A stretch of 64,000 nt of DNA from Thalassotalea sediminis (GTDB lineage: Bacteria > Pseudomonadota > Gammaproteobacteria > Enterobacterales > Alteromonadaceae). The DNA is taken from the NCBI RefSeq assembly GCF_030295915.1, contig NZ_AP027361.1, positions 1,116,001 through 1,180,000 on the forward strand. Reading direction: 5' to 3'. Of this stretch, positions 55,985-64,000 are shown piece after piece; the stretch's first letter is position 1, and every line of letters begins with the position of its first letter. The position numbers and the translations under genes were made by a program. The notes below the pieces were generated by a model. The model was not told the origin of the DNA. It saw only the letters and a program-made list of their open reading frames with translations, and searched no databases.

Positions 55985-56010
55985 TTACATACCGACCGCT
56001 CGGTCTGTAA
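55985..56010. promoter_or_regulatory. TetR-type operator before the MlaC-like gene
   Basis: A 26-base dyad: TTACA-T-ACCGA, centre CCGC, TCGGT-C-TGTAA. The ACCGA/TCGGT core is common in TetR-family operators. It lies between the TetR stop (56066) and the mlaC-like start (55945). Confidence 0.6.
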
Positions 56011-56065
56011 ATGTTTTTCTATGAAAAATTTAGTTTTAAGTTATATTTTTTAACACTATTGAGGG

Positions 56066-56653
56066 CTAGTTTTTACGTAAGTTATTGAGGTATAGGCATA
56101 ACTCGTTTACGACTTTATCGAATAACTCTTTATTTTTTGCGCTTTTGCTTAAACTGTAGGCACCATGAAAACTTGAAACAACAAAATAGGCTATTTGATT
56201 AAAGTCTAAGTCAGAGCGAAGTGATGATGAAAAGCGCTGAAAATTAAAGGCAATAAGGTGGTTTAATTTCTGTTGCATGTTGAGTACACGTAATCTAAAG
56301 CCTTCATCAACACCTGACATTTCTTGACATAAGTTATTGACAGGGCAACCACAAATAATATCTTCACAGCTCATGCTTTGTGATACTTCATGGAAAAAAT
56401 TGCATAAGCCATCGATAGGATCTGCAGCTTCAACAGCAGGTTGCCAGGTCGCTAGAAACATTGGTGTGAATATTTCTTCGAAAACAGCATAACCGAGTTC
56501 TAGTTTATTGGCGAAGTGGTGGTATAACGCGCCTTTAGATATTTCACAACGTGCTAAAATAGTAGATAAACTTGTGGCTTGAAATCCATGTTGATGAATT
56601 TCATCAGCGGTAATTTCTAATATTCGTTGACGTGTTTGTTCAGCATCTCTCAT
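56066..56653 (-). CDS. TetR/AcrR-family regulator
   Basis: A 195-residue TetR protein. The DNA-binding domain is RQRILEITADEIHQHGFQATSLSTILARCEISKGALYHHFANKLELGYAVFEEI. The ligand domain has CGCPVNNLCQEMSG, a motif seen in a TetR subfamily with a Cys pair. It would repress the mlaC-like gene through the operator at 55985 and perhaps itself via AACCGACTAACTGGTTT at 56686-56702. The effector is unknown. Confidence 0.9.
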   Translation of the reverse strand: MRDAEQTRQRILEITADEIHQHGFQATSLSTILARCEISKGALYHHFANKLELGYAVFEEIFTPMFLATWQPAVEAADPIDGLCNFFHEVSQSMSCEDIICGCPVNNLCQEMSGVDEGFRLRVLNMQQKLNHLIAFNFQRFSSSLRSDLDFNQIAYFVVSSFHGAYSLSKSAKNKELFDKVVNELCLYLNNLRKN

Positions 56654-57066
56654 ACATAAACCTCAGTATAAAGCTATTTTATTGTAACCGACTAACTGGT
56701 TTGTTCAAGCGTTATTTTAACGCTTAGCATTTGGAGTTTTATAAGCTGTAGAGGTTAGAGCATAATGGTTTAGGTAGGGTAGTTCTGCTTGTTGCTTAAA
56801 TAGGGGGACTTAAGTTCTCCTATTGGCTTCTACTTCTGTTCGGCTATAAGCGAACTAAGGACATTTACGCTCATAAAAATGACCAAGCCAAGTTAGCTCG
56901 ATAATGATATTAAAATGTTACCCAAGTCGGATTTATTTAATACTTTTTATTTAGTATCCCACTATTTATTAGCCCTTTTATTTCCATTTTATGGTGACAT
57001 TTTAGTCACATTAGATTTGCTAATATCTCATCAACTTAATTTGCTTAAATGTTGGAGGAAGACGAT
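56654..57066. other. Intergenic region upstream of the leader/receptor locus
   Basis: About 410 bases between the TetR gene and the leader ORF. The only feature noted is AACCGACTAACTGGTTT (56686-56702), an imperfect dyad 33 bases before the TetR start that may be an autoregulatory site. TTTAGTCACATTAGATTTGC near 57001 could include promoter elements for the leader ORF, but no pair of boxes is convincing. Confidence 0.35.
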
Positions 57067-57123
57067 ATGAGCAAGCAATTGAATCGAGTGTTATGGCTAT
57101 CAAATAGAGGAGCATCATTATGA
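57067..57123 (+). CDS. Short leader ORF coupled to the truncated receptor gene
   Basis: An 18-codon frame (MSKQLNRVLWLSNRGASL) with a strong GGAGGAAG ribosome-binding site 5 bases before the ATG. Its stop TGA (57121-57123) overlaps the ATG of the next gene (57120-57122) as ATGA, a classic arrangement for translational coupling. The sequence gives no sign of an attenuator (no obvious run of one amino acid). It may be a regulatory leader peptide. Confidence 0.5.
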   Translation: MSKQLNRVLWLSNRGASL

Positions 57124-57695
57124 GCTGGAAAGTTGATAAACTATCGTGGCTGCTGGCCTTATGGGGAGTCGTTTTTAGCTTGCCATTGTTTTCCTACGCA
57201 GCAGAGGCTCCCGGCGCACTAACTATTATCGTGACTTCGCAAAAAACAGCTCGACCCCTTTCGAACGTACAAGTTACTCTTAAAGAGCGAGAAACCGCTT
57301 CAATTCAAACACTAACTACTGATAAACAAGGGCGTATTGTTGTTGATTTGCTTGATCCGGGTTTATACGCGTTAACATTAAACAAAAATGGCTTTGTTTC
57401 ACTTTATGAGCCGAGCATTCGTGTCGTTACTCGCAAGAATATGAAAGTCGAGTTCGAGCTAAATGAACAAAATATTGAGGTGATTGAGGTACGAGCACAA
57501 CAAGCTGAGAAAGCAGGTTCAGGTTCAAATATTTACCTAGATAGAGAGGCATTACGAGGTGCTGTCGGTGGAGGTGCAGATCCTTTACTTTCATTAGATG
57601 GATTGCCGGGTTTAGCATCTTCAAGTGAACGTAATGATTGGTCATTCTCATCGCGTTCAGAGGATAGCGATATGGTTGCCCATTTATCATGGTAA
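57120..57695 (+). pseudogene. Severely shortened TonB-receptor-like protein
   Basis: A 191-residue frame. It has a signal peptide (ends YAAEA), a carboxypeptidase-regulatory-like domain (PGALTIIVTSQKTARPLSNVQVTLKE, then GRIVVDLLDPGLYALTLNKNGF), a TonB-box-like stretch (IEVIEVRAQQAEKAGSG) and the start of a receptor plug (DREALRGAVGGGADPLLSLDGLPGLASS). The plug then breaks into NDWSFSSRSEDSDMVAHLSW and stops. The final segment looks like an outer-membrane last strand ending in an aromatic residue, so a large in-frame internal deletion of a roughly 700-residue receptor is the best reading. GAGGAG precedes the ATG. It could still be expressed. Confidence 0.65.
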
Positions 57696-57741
57696 GTTTT
57701 CATTTATCTAATCTAATTTACCTAAAAAGCATTAGGGTAAA

Positions 57742-58569
57742 CTAAAACTTATAAATAACCCCAATACCTACCTCAGCTTCGTAATCACTGCGTGCAATAG
57801 GGCTATCTCTGACTTCACTACTGAAATATTCAAATAGTGCTTCACCATATATTTGCCAATCACTGTTTATGTTTTTTCGGTAATTATAGTCAATACCAAC
57901 TGAGCGTAATCCACCGCTTAATTTAGTTTCGTCTAAGCCTGATGATAGTGATTGCATGGCATCAATACCAAATCCTTTATTAGCGTAGTCACTGTCATGT
58001 ACTACGAAAACTAAATTAACTTCAGAACCTGTGCCGTCAGTTTGTTCACCAAATCGACGGCCAACACCGAATAAAGCTAAGTTCCCTTCTTCACTGGCAA
58101 CGAAACGACTAACTAACCAATAACGCCAATCAGGGGTAAATGAACGACGAGCTTGTAAAACCAACTCAAAGCCTTCTTCTTGATTACCAAGACCATCTAA
58201 TCTGCCATCGTCAGAGTCGCTTTCTTCTCGGCCTTCTTCAAATCCAATCAAGGCACCTAATAGCCATTTGCCATTGAGTAGTCCTCGCCAGCCAAATGCT
58301 TCTCCTGCAAAGTAATAAATATTATCACCACTGCGCCATTGCACAGCACCAGCAGGCTGTGCTTCAAAGCCCAATTCATCTGAACCTTCGTAAGCGGATT
58401 CATATTCAATCCCCAGCCCTAAGCCAAACGCCCAGCCATCTTCACCTTTAGTGAAATCATCAATAGATGGAAGGGGAACTAAAACAGGTTTATTTTCTTG
58501 TGCTATTACTGCGTTATTAAAGGTACTTTGTATAAGCAATAAAACGGCTAAAAATATAAATTTTTTCAT
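57742..58569 (-). CDS. MipA/OmpV-family outer-membrane protein
   Basis: A 275-residue barrel protein with a signal peptide (ends AVIAQ). Family features are GWAFGLGLGIEYESAYEGSDELGFEAQPAGAVQWR and alternating strands to the C-terminal VGIGVIYKF. MipA (E. coli) scaffolds murein enzymes, and OmpV-like relatives act as porins. The gene is convergent with the truncated receptor gene; in related loci such pairs encode interacting outer-membrane proteins, which may explain the location. Confidence 0.88.
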   Translation of the reverse strand: MKKFIFLAVLLLIQSTFNNAVIAQENKPVLVPLPSIDDFTKGEDGWAFGLGLGIEYESAYEGSDELGFEAQPAGAVQWRSGDNIYYFAGEAFGWRGLLNGKWLLGALIGFEEGREESDSDDGRLDGLGNQEEGFELVLQARRSFTPDWRYWLVSRFVASEEGNLALFGVGRRFGEQTDGTGSEVNLVFVVHDSDYANKGFGIDAMQSLSSGLDETKLSGGLRSVGIDYNYRKNINSDWQIYGEALFEYFSSEVRDSPIARSDYEAEVGIGVIYKF

Positions 58570-59012
58570 ATGACGTATTCAATTTATTCAAGGGGTTGTT
58601 ATTAAAATAGCGATACGAATTCGAGGAGGAAATGGTTCACCATTACTTTTATATTTTCTCTTTTGATATCGTGATGTCACTAAAAGGTCGAACAGCCGAG
58701 TTTGGCGACTACCGGAAGGAGCGAGGAGCGGACCTTGGAAAACCATTTTTTCTGCACTTATTTTATATTCCAGTTGCAATGAGTCGCCCAAACTCAAGAA
58801 AAACGTTTAGAACTCTGAGTTGTAATTGGTGGCGCAGGTGGAGCTGTACTTAGCGTAGCAACAAACAATGTAGGTTTATGGATTTCACTCAGTGTAGCCA
58901 TCGGTGAAGCGCGTGGACTAGTATTAAGTGAAATTAAATCAAACTAAATCTAAAGAATGAACGACTATATACCTAAACTATTGGTCACAACATTAATACA
59001 TTACAAGTTAAG
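58570..59012. other. Intergenic region with a gene remnant
   Basis: 443 bases between the MipA/OmpV gene and a serine hydrolase. Opposing frames around 58590-58850 lack ribosome-binding sites and do not resemble known proteins. The downstream part (58822-58947) holds a coding-like remnant reported separately. Confidence 0.4.
58822..58947 (+). pseudogene. Remnant of a small membrane protein gene
   Basis: A 41-codon stretch without a start codon, closed upstream by an in-frame TGA. It reads VIGGAGGAVLSVATNNVG, then LWISLSVAIGEARGLVLSEI and a stop. The glycine-zipper-like pattern and hydrophobic run look like the C-terminal end of a small membrane protein. It looks like a 5'-truncated remnant. 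Confidence 0.4.
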
Positions 59013-60437
59013 ATGAAAAAACTACTACTTGCATTTACACTAAGCATGGCAGCTATTCCCGCTGTCAGTTCAGAAACAACCCTACTCCATCAAGACGCTA
59101 AAAGATTAATTGATGTCTGGATAGAGTCTCAGATGGATTATCAGCAAATCCCATACATTTCGGGTAGCTACGTCAAAGATCAAAAAGTCCTTTGGAGTGG
59201 AGCATATGGCAGCACTGATTGGCCTGCAACCCAAGCAGCAGATGAGAATACGATTGCAAGTATTTGCTCTACGTCAAAAGTGTTTACCGCTACCGCTATC
59301 ATGAAGTTGGCTGACCAAGGAAAATTGAGTCTAGATCAAAAAGTTTTCGACTTACTGCCGCAGCTTGCGCTAAAACAAACCTTTAGTGAGAGCGAAGATA
59401 TCACAGTGGGTTCTTTGCTAAACCACACTTCAGGTGTTCCTAGAGACACCAATCATAGCTATTGGAGTGGCCCAGATCACAACTTCCCTACGGAAAATGA
59501 ATTTTATAAAAGTCTAAGCCAGCAACAAACAGACAATCCTGTTGGCAAAATAGAAAACTACAGTAACGTAGGCTATGCGTTGCTTGGTCAAATCATCACT
59601 GCAGTATCAGGTAAAAGCTATAAAGATTATATAGAAACTGAAATTTTTAAGCCCCTTGCTATGAATGACTCTGTAGTGGAAATGCAGAAAACACAATACG
59701 GTAAAAAACACGCGATTGGCTATACCGCTATTAATCGTGATGGTAAAAGACAACAAGCAAACTTCTATCAAGCAAACGCATTGCAACCTGCGATGGGAAT
59801 TTCGTCTAATGCAGCAGATCTTGCAAAATTTGCCATGTGGCAATTTAGAGAAGTTGAAAGTGAAAACGCAGAGCTAATGCGCTCAACCACACTCGCACAA
59901 ATGTATCTTACCAATCACAGCAACGTGACCAAGTTCCGTGGATTAGGGTACGAAGTTAGACAAGATAAAAGTGGTGATACATGGGCGCAGCATGGCGGTA
60001 TGTGTCCCGGCTATCACTCCTATATCAAAATGAATGTAACAGACAAAGAAGCTTATGCTTTTACCGCTTCAGCAAACAAGGTACGCGCCCTTGTCTACAT
60101 CAACAATATCAAATCAATCATAGATCGCAGTGCAATAATTCCTACTAATACTAAGCCAACCATTGATCTTGCACAATATGAAGGTTTTTACGATCTAAAT
60201 CCATGGAATAGTGAATACTATGTCGGGAAATGGGCCAATGGCTTGATTTTACTTTATTTACCAGCCGATTCACTCAGATATTCGTTATATGAGTACCAGC
60301 ACGTAGAACAAGATACCTTTGAATTGGTTGAAGACGGCAAACTGAAAGGCGAAAGAATCCAGTTTAATCGGGATTCTAAAGGTCAGATTATATCAATACT
60401 TAATGAAGGTGGTTTGCATCCTAAAATCAACCAATAA
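59013..60437 (+). CDS. Exported serine hydrolase, class C beta-lactamase-like
   Basis: A 474-residue protein with a signal peptide (ends PAVSS). The beta-lactamase/DD-peptidase fold has STSK (Ser86-Lys89), YSNVGYALLG (YxN) and HGG near residue 328. A C-terminal domain of about 110 residues (LAQYEGFYDLNPWNSEYYVGKW) is of the kind found in esterase/D-aminopeptidase relatives. It is more likely an esterase or peptidase than a resistance enzyme. The ribosome-binding site is weak (AAGTTAAG). Confidence 0.88.
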   Translation: MKKLLLAFTLSMAAIPAVSSETTLLHQDAKRLIDVWIESQMDYQQIPYISGSYVKDQKVLWSGAYGSTDWPATQAADENTIASICSTSKVFTATAIMKLADQGKLSLDQKVFDLLPQLALKQTFSESEDITVGSLLNHTSGVPRDTNHSYWSGPDHNFPTENEFYKSLSQQQTDNPVGKIENYSNVGYALLGQIITAVSGKSYKDYIETEIFKPLAMNDSVVEMQKTQYGKKHAIGYTAINRDGKRQQANFYQANALQPAMGISSNAADLAKFAMWQFREVESENAELMRSTTLAQMYLTNHSNVTKFRGLGYEVRQDKSGDTWAQHGGMCPGYHSYIKMNVTDKEAYAFTASANKVRALVYINNIKSIIDRSAIIPTNTKPTIDLAQYEGFYDLNPWNSEYYVGKWANGLILLYLPADSLRYSLYEYQHVEQDTFELVEDGKLKGERIQFNRDSKGQIISILNEGGLHPKINQ

Positions 60438-60627
60438 GCGTTGAAATAACGGTGAGATTCGCACAATTACAAACCTTTATTGATTTAGGTTGATAGACCG
60501 CTATTGGCACAATACACGCACTTGAACTGACACACGTTTACCTACTTCTGCGTTGATCTAACATTAACTCAATAAAAATATGTCCAGTTAAATCTGGGCA
60601 CTTCAGTATGTGAAACTAAAATGACCG

Positions 60628-61632
60628 CTATTTAGGAACTTCCTGTATATTCACTTGATTATCAGTGGGAAAAACAACATTTGTTTGATGTCGTATCTCA
60701 GTAAGTATTTTCGCTACCGATAAAGATCTAGCGACTTTACTTGCGTTCATCTCGCCCGACTTCACCCATGTTGCAAACGCTATTGCTTCGTAGTACATGC
60801 TATTGTTGTGTTGCACTTCAGTCAGATCGATTTCAGGCTCCCCTTTTTTGCACAACAATACTTGCTCCATCTGCGATATGCTTTTTATTTGGATGGAACC
60901 ATTTTCACCTTGTATCTCACTGTTAACAAATGAGTTACTCACTTTTGAGTGTGTAACGACAAGGGAAAATTTAGGATACACAAAAATGACTTGTCCATTA
61001 CTATCAACACCTGAATCCAAAAGGTTTGCTGTCGCTTTTATTGACCTTGGTTCACCAAACAATGCAACGGCAGTTGCAACACAATAGTAGCCAATATCCA
61101 TGATTGAACCGTTTGCGAAAGCAGGATTGAAAGTATTCGGCTTCTCACCCTCGATATATTTGGCATAACGAGAAGAGTATTGGCAGAAAGTTAAGTGTGC
61201 TTGCGTGATTTTACCAATATTATCGAGGCTATTTTGAACAACTTTGAAGTTAGGTAAAAACTCTGTGAGAAATGCTTCAAAAAGTACCACATTGTTTTCT
61301 TCAGCAATCTTAAACATTTCTTTAGCTCGCTGAAAATCAGAAGCGAGCGGTTTTTCACATATAACGTGTTTGCCTGCTTTTAGCATTTGAACCGTTTGTT
61401 CAAAATGCAACGAATTAGGGCTAGCAATATACACAGCTTCTATTTCTGAACAATTTGCTAATTCATCTAAGCTGTTGAGTGTAAAACTTGCGTTGTGCTT
61501 GGAGGCTAGATCTTCAGCTTTTTTCTCACTCCGAGAGTAAATACCGGCGATATCGAACAAGTTGGTATGTTTAATTGCATCTAAAAACTGTTCTGTGATG
61601 AAATTAGAGCCTATCGTCGCTATTCGAATCAT
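60628..61632 (-). CDS. Gfo/Idh/MocA-family oxidoreductase
   Basis: A 334-residue NAD(P)-dependent dehydrogenase. The N-terminal Rossmann part has IATIGSNFITEQFLDAI and EAVYIASPNSLHFEQTVQMLKAGKHVICEKPLASD (the EKP motif), and the C-terminal part has the GYYCVATAVALFG helix. The substrate is usually a sugar or inositol derivative; nothing nearby identifies it. AAGGAAA lies 14 bases before the ATG. Confidence 0.9.
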   Translation of the reverse strand: MIRIATIGSNFITEQFLDAIKHTNLFDIAGIYSRSEKKAEDLASKHNASFTLNSLDELANCSEIEAVYIASPNSLHFEQTVQMLKAGKHVICEKPLASDFQRAKEMFKIAEENNVVLFEAFLTEFLPNFKVVQNSLDNIGKITQAHLTFCQYSSRYAKYIEGEKPNTFNPAFANGSIMDIGYYCVATAVALFGEPRSIKATANLLDSGVDSNGQVIFVYPKFSLVVTHSKVSNSFVNSEIQGENGSIQIKSISQMEQVLLCKKGEPEIDLTEVQHNNSMYYEAIAFATWVKSGEMNASKVARSLSVAKILTEIRHQTNVVFPTDNQVNIQEVPK

Positions 61633-62058
61633 ATTTTTTGTTAATTTCCTTGATTAGGTGGCTGAGTAATGGTTGTTGTTATAATTTTTCACAGAAAGCG
61701 TGTGTATTCAACATGGTTTAACTGTATTTAGAGTCGACATTTTGCTTTCGAACTCGCAAAGTAAAATTATCTTATTACGATTACGAAGCCATATTAATGC
61801 AGAGTTAAATTCCAGAAACTTGTCTCAACAACTAATAGACATCTCATTTATTTAAAGCGAGTGAATTTAGTGTTATGTTAATTTTTATGGATGTTGCTAA
61901 AACGCTATCGGCATAAAATTTATGTTAATTCTACCTGATTGATATTAGTTGATTTTAATGACAAGTGATAGGGGGATATGCACTACCTATGTACTACAAT
62001 AAGTAGTGATTCGGATCTAACTGAATAGATTATTTAAAATATAGAAGGAATTATTAAA
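61633..62058. other. AT-rich intergenic region
   Basis: 426 bases between the oxidoreductase and the small secreted protein. No gene or strong signal was seen. CACTAC (61981-61986) and GTAGTG (62003-62008) make a small dyad before the next gene, and AGAAGGAATTATTAAA precedes its ATG. Confidence 0.4.
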
Positions 62059-62535
62059 ATGTTACGACTTTTATTTACATTAAGTGCAGTGCTATTTTTG
62101 CTGTCTTTTCATGTTAACGCTAAACCATGCGAAGATGGAAAAATGACCATAAAGGCTTGGTCACAGAAAGATGGTACATATTCAAATTACAATATTCCTA
62201 AAATAGTTATTAATAGCAATGCTTGTTTAGTCAAACCTATGGAAGGTAAATCGTTGCAATCTTCGGAAGAGGTAATCTCTTTTATATCAAAGCAAATGAC
62301 AACGGATAATAAACGTAGAATTTTTTTCAACCAATTGCCTGGTTTATTAGAAGCAGTTGGAGAAAAATTTGATGTTTATTTAGTGCACCCTTGTGACTTA
62401 GGGCCAAACCCCGAACCTGATTGTGAAAATAATGAAGATGTTCTTTTGGGATTTGTTGCTGAAAGTACAATGAACTCGGGTGATAAGGCTTATGCTGTTA
62501 GCAGTCTAAGTCATCGAGTGGTAAATAAAGATTAA
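62059..62535 (+). CDS. Small secreted protein with cysteines, function unknown
   Basis: A 158-residue exported protein (signal peptide ends VNAK). The mature part has four cysteines (KPCEDGKM, NACLVKP, HPCDLGP and DCENNED), which suggests disulphide bonds in the periplasm. AGAAGGAA lies before the ATG. I do not recognise the family. It is convergent with the PstS-like gene. Confidence 0.6.
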   Translation: MLRLLFTLSAVLFLLSFHVNAKPCEDGKMTIKAWSQKDGTYSNYNIPKIVINSNACLVKPMEGKSLQSSEEVISFISKQMTTDNKRRIFFNQLPGLLEAVGEKFDVYLVHPCDLGPNPEPDCENNEDVLLGFVAESTMNSGDKAYAVSSLSHRVVNKD

Positions 62536-62567
62536 CAATAAAACGCTTATTATCGAATAGAAAATAA

Positions 62568-62603
62568 AATGACAACACTTTATATTTCAAAAGAGTTGTC
62601 ATT
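62568..62603. terminator. Putative hairpin between convergent genes
   Basis: AATGACAAC (62568-62576) and GTTGTCATT (62595-62603) are perfect 9-base inverted copies, 18 bases apart. No T-run follows on either strand, so termination is only likely. Confidence 0.4.
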
Positions 62604-62645
62604 AAGTTACCTCGAAAATTGCGTCGCTGCTATTTCGTGTGGCGT

Positions 62646-63056
62646 TTATTTGATAACTTTTACCTTGTCATTAACTTTATCACTTGCTACGTAACCTATT
62701 GCATCGGGGTTACTTGCGACAAAGGCAATAATATCCTCATCAGAAGATAACTCTTTAGGAGGCTTTCCCTTACCAGTAAAAATTAATTTTGACCAATAGG
62801 CTTTCATTTGAGACTTACTTTTACCAAGGACTTTGTCTTCAAACTCTTCTCTCGCACCATTGCCATATTTAGCATTGACGGGGTCTACAGAATTTCCATT
62901 GGCAAAAGACTTGTTCTTGCCTAAAAACATTCGACTTATGTCGTCTTCGGTAATTGCGCTGCTATTGCTTGGATGAACAATAACTGACACATCTGCAAAA
63001 CAGGTAAAGCTTATAGTACAGATAAAAAGAATGACGCATGTTTGTATAGCTTTCAT
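62646..63056 (-). CDS. PstS-like phosphate-binding family protein (short)
   Basis: A 136-residue exported protein with a signal peptide (ends SFTCFA). VSVIVHPSNSSAITEDDISRMFLGKNKSFANG, then AREEFEDKVLGKSKSQMKAYWSKLIFTGKGKPPKEL and NPDAIGYVASDKV, match the short PBP-like proteins related to PstS. No ABC transporter genes are adjacent. It lies 11 bases after a porin gene on the same strand, suggesting an operon for uptake of an anion. Confidence 0.83.
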   Translation of the reverse strand: MKAIQTCVILFICTISFTCFADVSVIVHPSNSSAITEDDISRMFLGKNKSFANGNSVDPVNAKYGNGAREEFEDKVLGKSKSQMKAYWSKLIFTGKGKPPKELSSDEDIIAFVASNPDAIGYVASDKVNDKVKVIK

Positions 63057-63067
63057 GGTTTTCTCCT

Positions 63068-64000
63068 TTAAAATACTGTAACTAGTGCCATACGGAATAA
63101 CCCCGCATCATAGCTACTATCAGTTTCATTCTCAAAATCGGTGTATTCAAATTTTACCGCAGCTGAATCATGAAAATCATATCGTAAACCTAGGGTAATA
63201 TAATTCTCTTTTGACAATTGACTTGCAATAACACCTTCAGTGGTCGCTTTTAATATATCAAGTGATGTGGCAACACCATAAGGAGCAGCAGAGGTAAAGT
63301 TTGCTAATGTATTGTCGTCTTTACCATATGTGATATGAAATAAGGTACGATCAAATTGATAACCCGCCATTACATAGTAAGACTCCTCTTCAACCAAGGG
63401 TGAGTTTTCAATCTCAAGGTTTGTATATTCACCAACAATTTGCAGTTGATCAAAGTGCATTTGGAAGCCAAATTCAAAAAATGATGAATCGTCTTCCATT
63501 ACTGCTACATTGCTTGCAATATCTGAAAAACCAGCTTGTAACCAAGCTGCAGAAAGTGTTTGAAAATCGTTCAAGGGGATAGATACGTCAGCAACAAAAT
63601 AACTGGCTCTTAGTGTTAACCAGTCATAAACAAATGTAGATGACAAACCCGTTAAGTCGGTAACATCAGGTTTGGCTTTTTGACCAAATGCTTCTATTTC
63701 GTCTGTATTTCTGCCATATATACCGTGGAATGTTGCGTCAACGCGGCCAAATGAAGTTGTGTATATACCACCAAGACCATCGAAGGTGTCAAAAATGAGA
63801 TCGTAAACACCTTTAGGCGGTGAAATCCATGGATAGGCATAGGAAACATCTAAATAGTCAGAGTACATATAAAAAGGTGCTCTTTGCCTACCTGCGAGAA
63901 TGCGAAATTCATCTGATGCATCGTAGCTGACATAGGCCCATTTGAACTCTGGATCCCAATCATCGGCGCCTTTTGCCGTTAGTTGAAGGGTAACGCCTAA
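63068..64000 (-). CDS. Porin-like outer-membrane protein (partial)
   Basis: The 5' end lies beyond the window; 310 residues are visible. The frame stays open from position 64000: FRILAGRQRAPFYMYSDYLDVSYAYPWISPP, followed by a barrel of alternating strands (VYDWLTLRASYFVADVSIPL, SFFEFGFQMHFDQLQIVGEYTNLEI) ending in RMALVTVF. This resembles anion-selective porins with a PstS-like partner downstream. Selectivity is unknown. Confidence 0.82.
   Translation of the reverse strand, partial: LGVTLQLTAKGADDWDPEFKWAYVSYDASDEFRILAGRQRAPFYMYSDYLDVSYAYPWISPPKGVYDLIFDTFDGLGGIYTTSFGRVDATFHGIYGRNTDEIEAFGQKAKPDVTDLTGLSSTFVYDWLTLRASYFVADVSIPLNDFQTLSAAWLQAGFSDIASNVAVMEDDSSFFEFGFQMHFDQLQIVGEYTNLEIENSPLVEEESYYVMAGYQFDRTLFHITYGKDDNTLANFTSAAPYGVATSLDILKATTEGVIASQLSKENYITLGLRYDFHDSAAVKFEYTDFENETDSSYDAGLFRMALVTVF

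Noticed and set aside
58588..58853. Two opposing short frames between MipA/OmpV and the serine hydrolase
   Set aside because: Neither has a convincing start signal or recognisable family; they overlap each other on opposite strands.
60472..60490. AACCT/AGGTT hairpin after the serine hydrolase as a terminator
   Set aside because: Five-base stem without a T-run is too weak to call.
1..64000. CRISPR arrays, tRNA or rRNA genes, and complete insertion sequences
   Set aside because: No regularly spaced repeats, cloverleaf-like sequence other than the tmRNA ends, rRNA segments or transposase frames were recognised.

Overview
The window looks like a chromosomal segment of a marine gammaproteobacterium of the Alteromonadales, with Colwelliaceae (Thalassotalea/Colwellia-like) as the best guess. 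This is inferred from the AT-rich coding style, the suhB-trmJ-cysE-isc gene order, a TonB system carrying DUF3450 and TPR partners, a PEP-CTERM protein, an OsmC-YcaO fusion and several TonB-dependent receptor and porin genes. No rRNA, tRNA, CRISPR array, complete insertion sequence or prophage was seen. The window cuts genes at both ends.

Layout. 1-3.7 kb: the end of a beta-helix-like surface protein, then a large TonB-dependent receptor and a REP-like palindrome. 3.9-4.9 kb: a membrane protein and a sulfotransferase-like protein. 5.2-10.3 kb: a six-gene energy-transduction operon (DUF3450, long ExbB/TtpC, ExbB, ExbD, TonB, TPR). 10.3-12.2 kb: RnfH and RatA, divergent from smpB and the tmRNA gene ssrA, so the trans-translation pair is adjacent. 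12.4-20.1 kb: mixed genes (PEP-CTERM protein, response regulator with EAL, solute-binding protein, DUF3010, OmpA-like protein, GNAT, M20 peptidase). 20.3-22.4 kb: SDR, amidohydrolase and Lrp/AsnC. 22.7-31.3 kb: OsmC-YcaO, phospholipase A, metal-type MerR with a permease, SUMT (cobA) and a GGDEF/EAL protein.

31.4-39.6 kb is the conserved housekeeping block suhB | trmJ-cysE-iscR-iscS-iscU-iscA-hscB-hscA-fdx. Two IscR-type operators precede iscR and a 26-bp perfect hairpin follows fdx. 39.9-45.0 kb is a cobalamin riboswitch controlling an unknown membrane protein, CbiA, a CobC-like phosphatase, CbiB and CobD, which is a partial B12 assembly or salvage set. 45-54 kb holds a CARB-like class A beta-lactamase and an RND efflux operon (MFP-RND-OMF plus an MDR oxidoreductase), with a divergent LysR gene preceded by a near-perfect 33-bp palindrome.

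54-64 kb is looser. It has a hairpin-rich non-coding stretch, a SYLF lipoprotein, a lone MlaC-like protein next to a TetR gene and operator, a short leader ORF coupled to a severely shortened TonB-receptor-like gene, MipA/OmpV, a gene remnant, a serine hydrolase, a Gfo/Idh/MocA oxidoreductase, a small secreted protein, and a PstS-like protein beside a porin cut by the window end.

The most unusual items are the leader/truncated-receptor locus, the hairpin cluster after the LysR gene, the riboswitch-controlled unknown membrane protein, and the structured segment at 19.6-19.9 kb.
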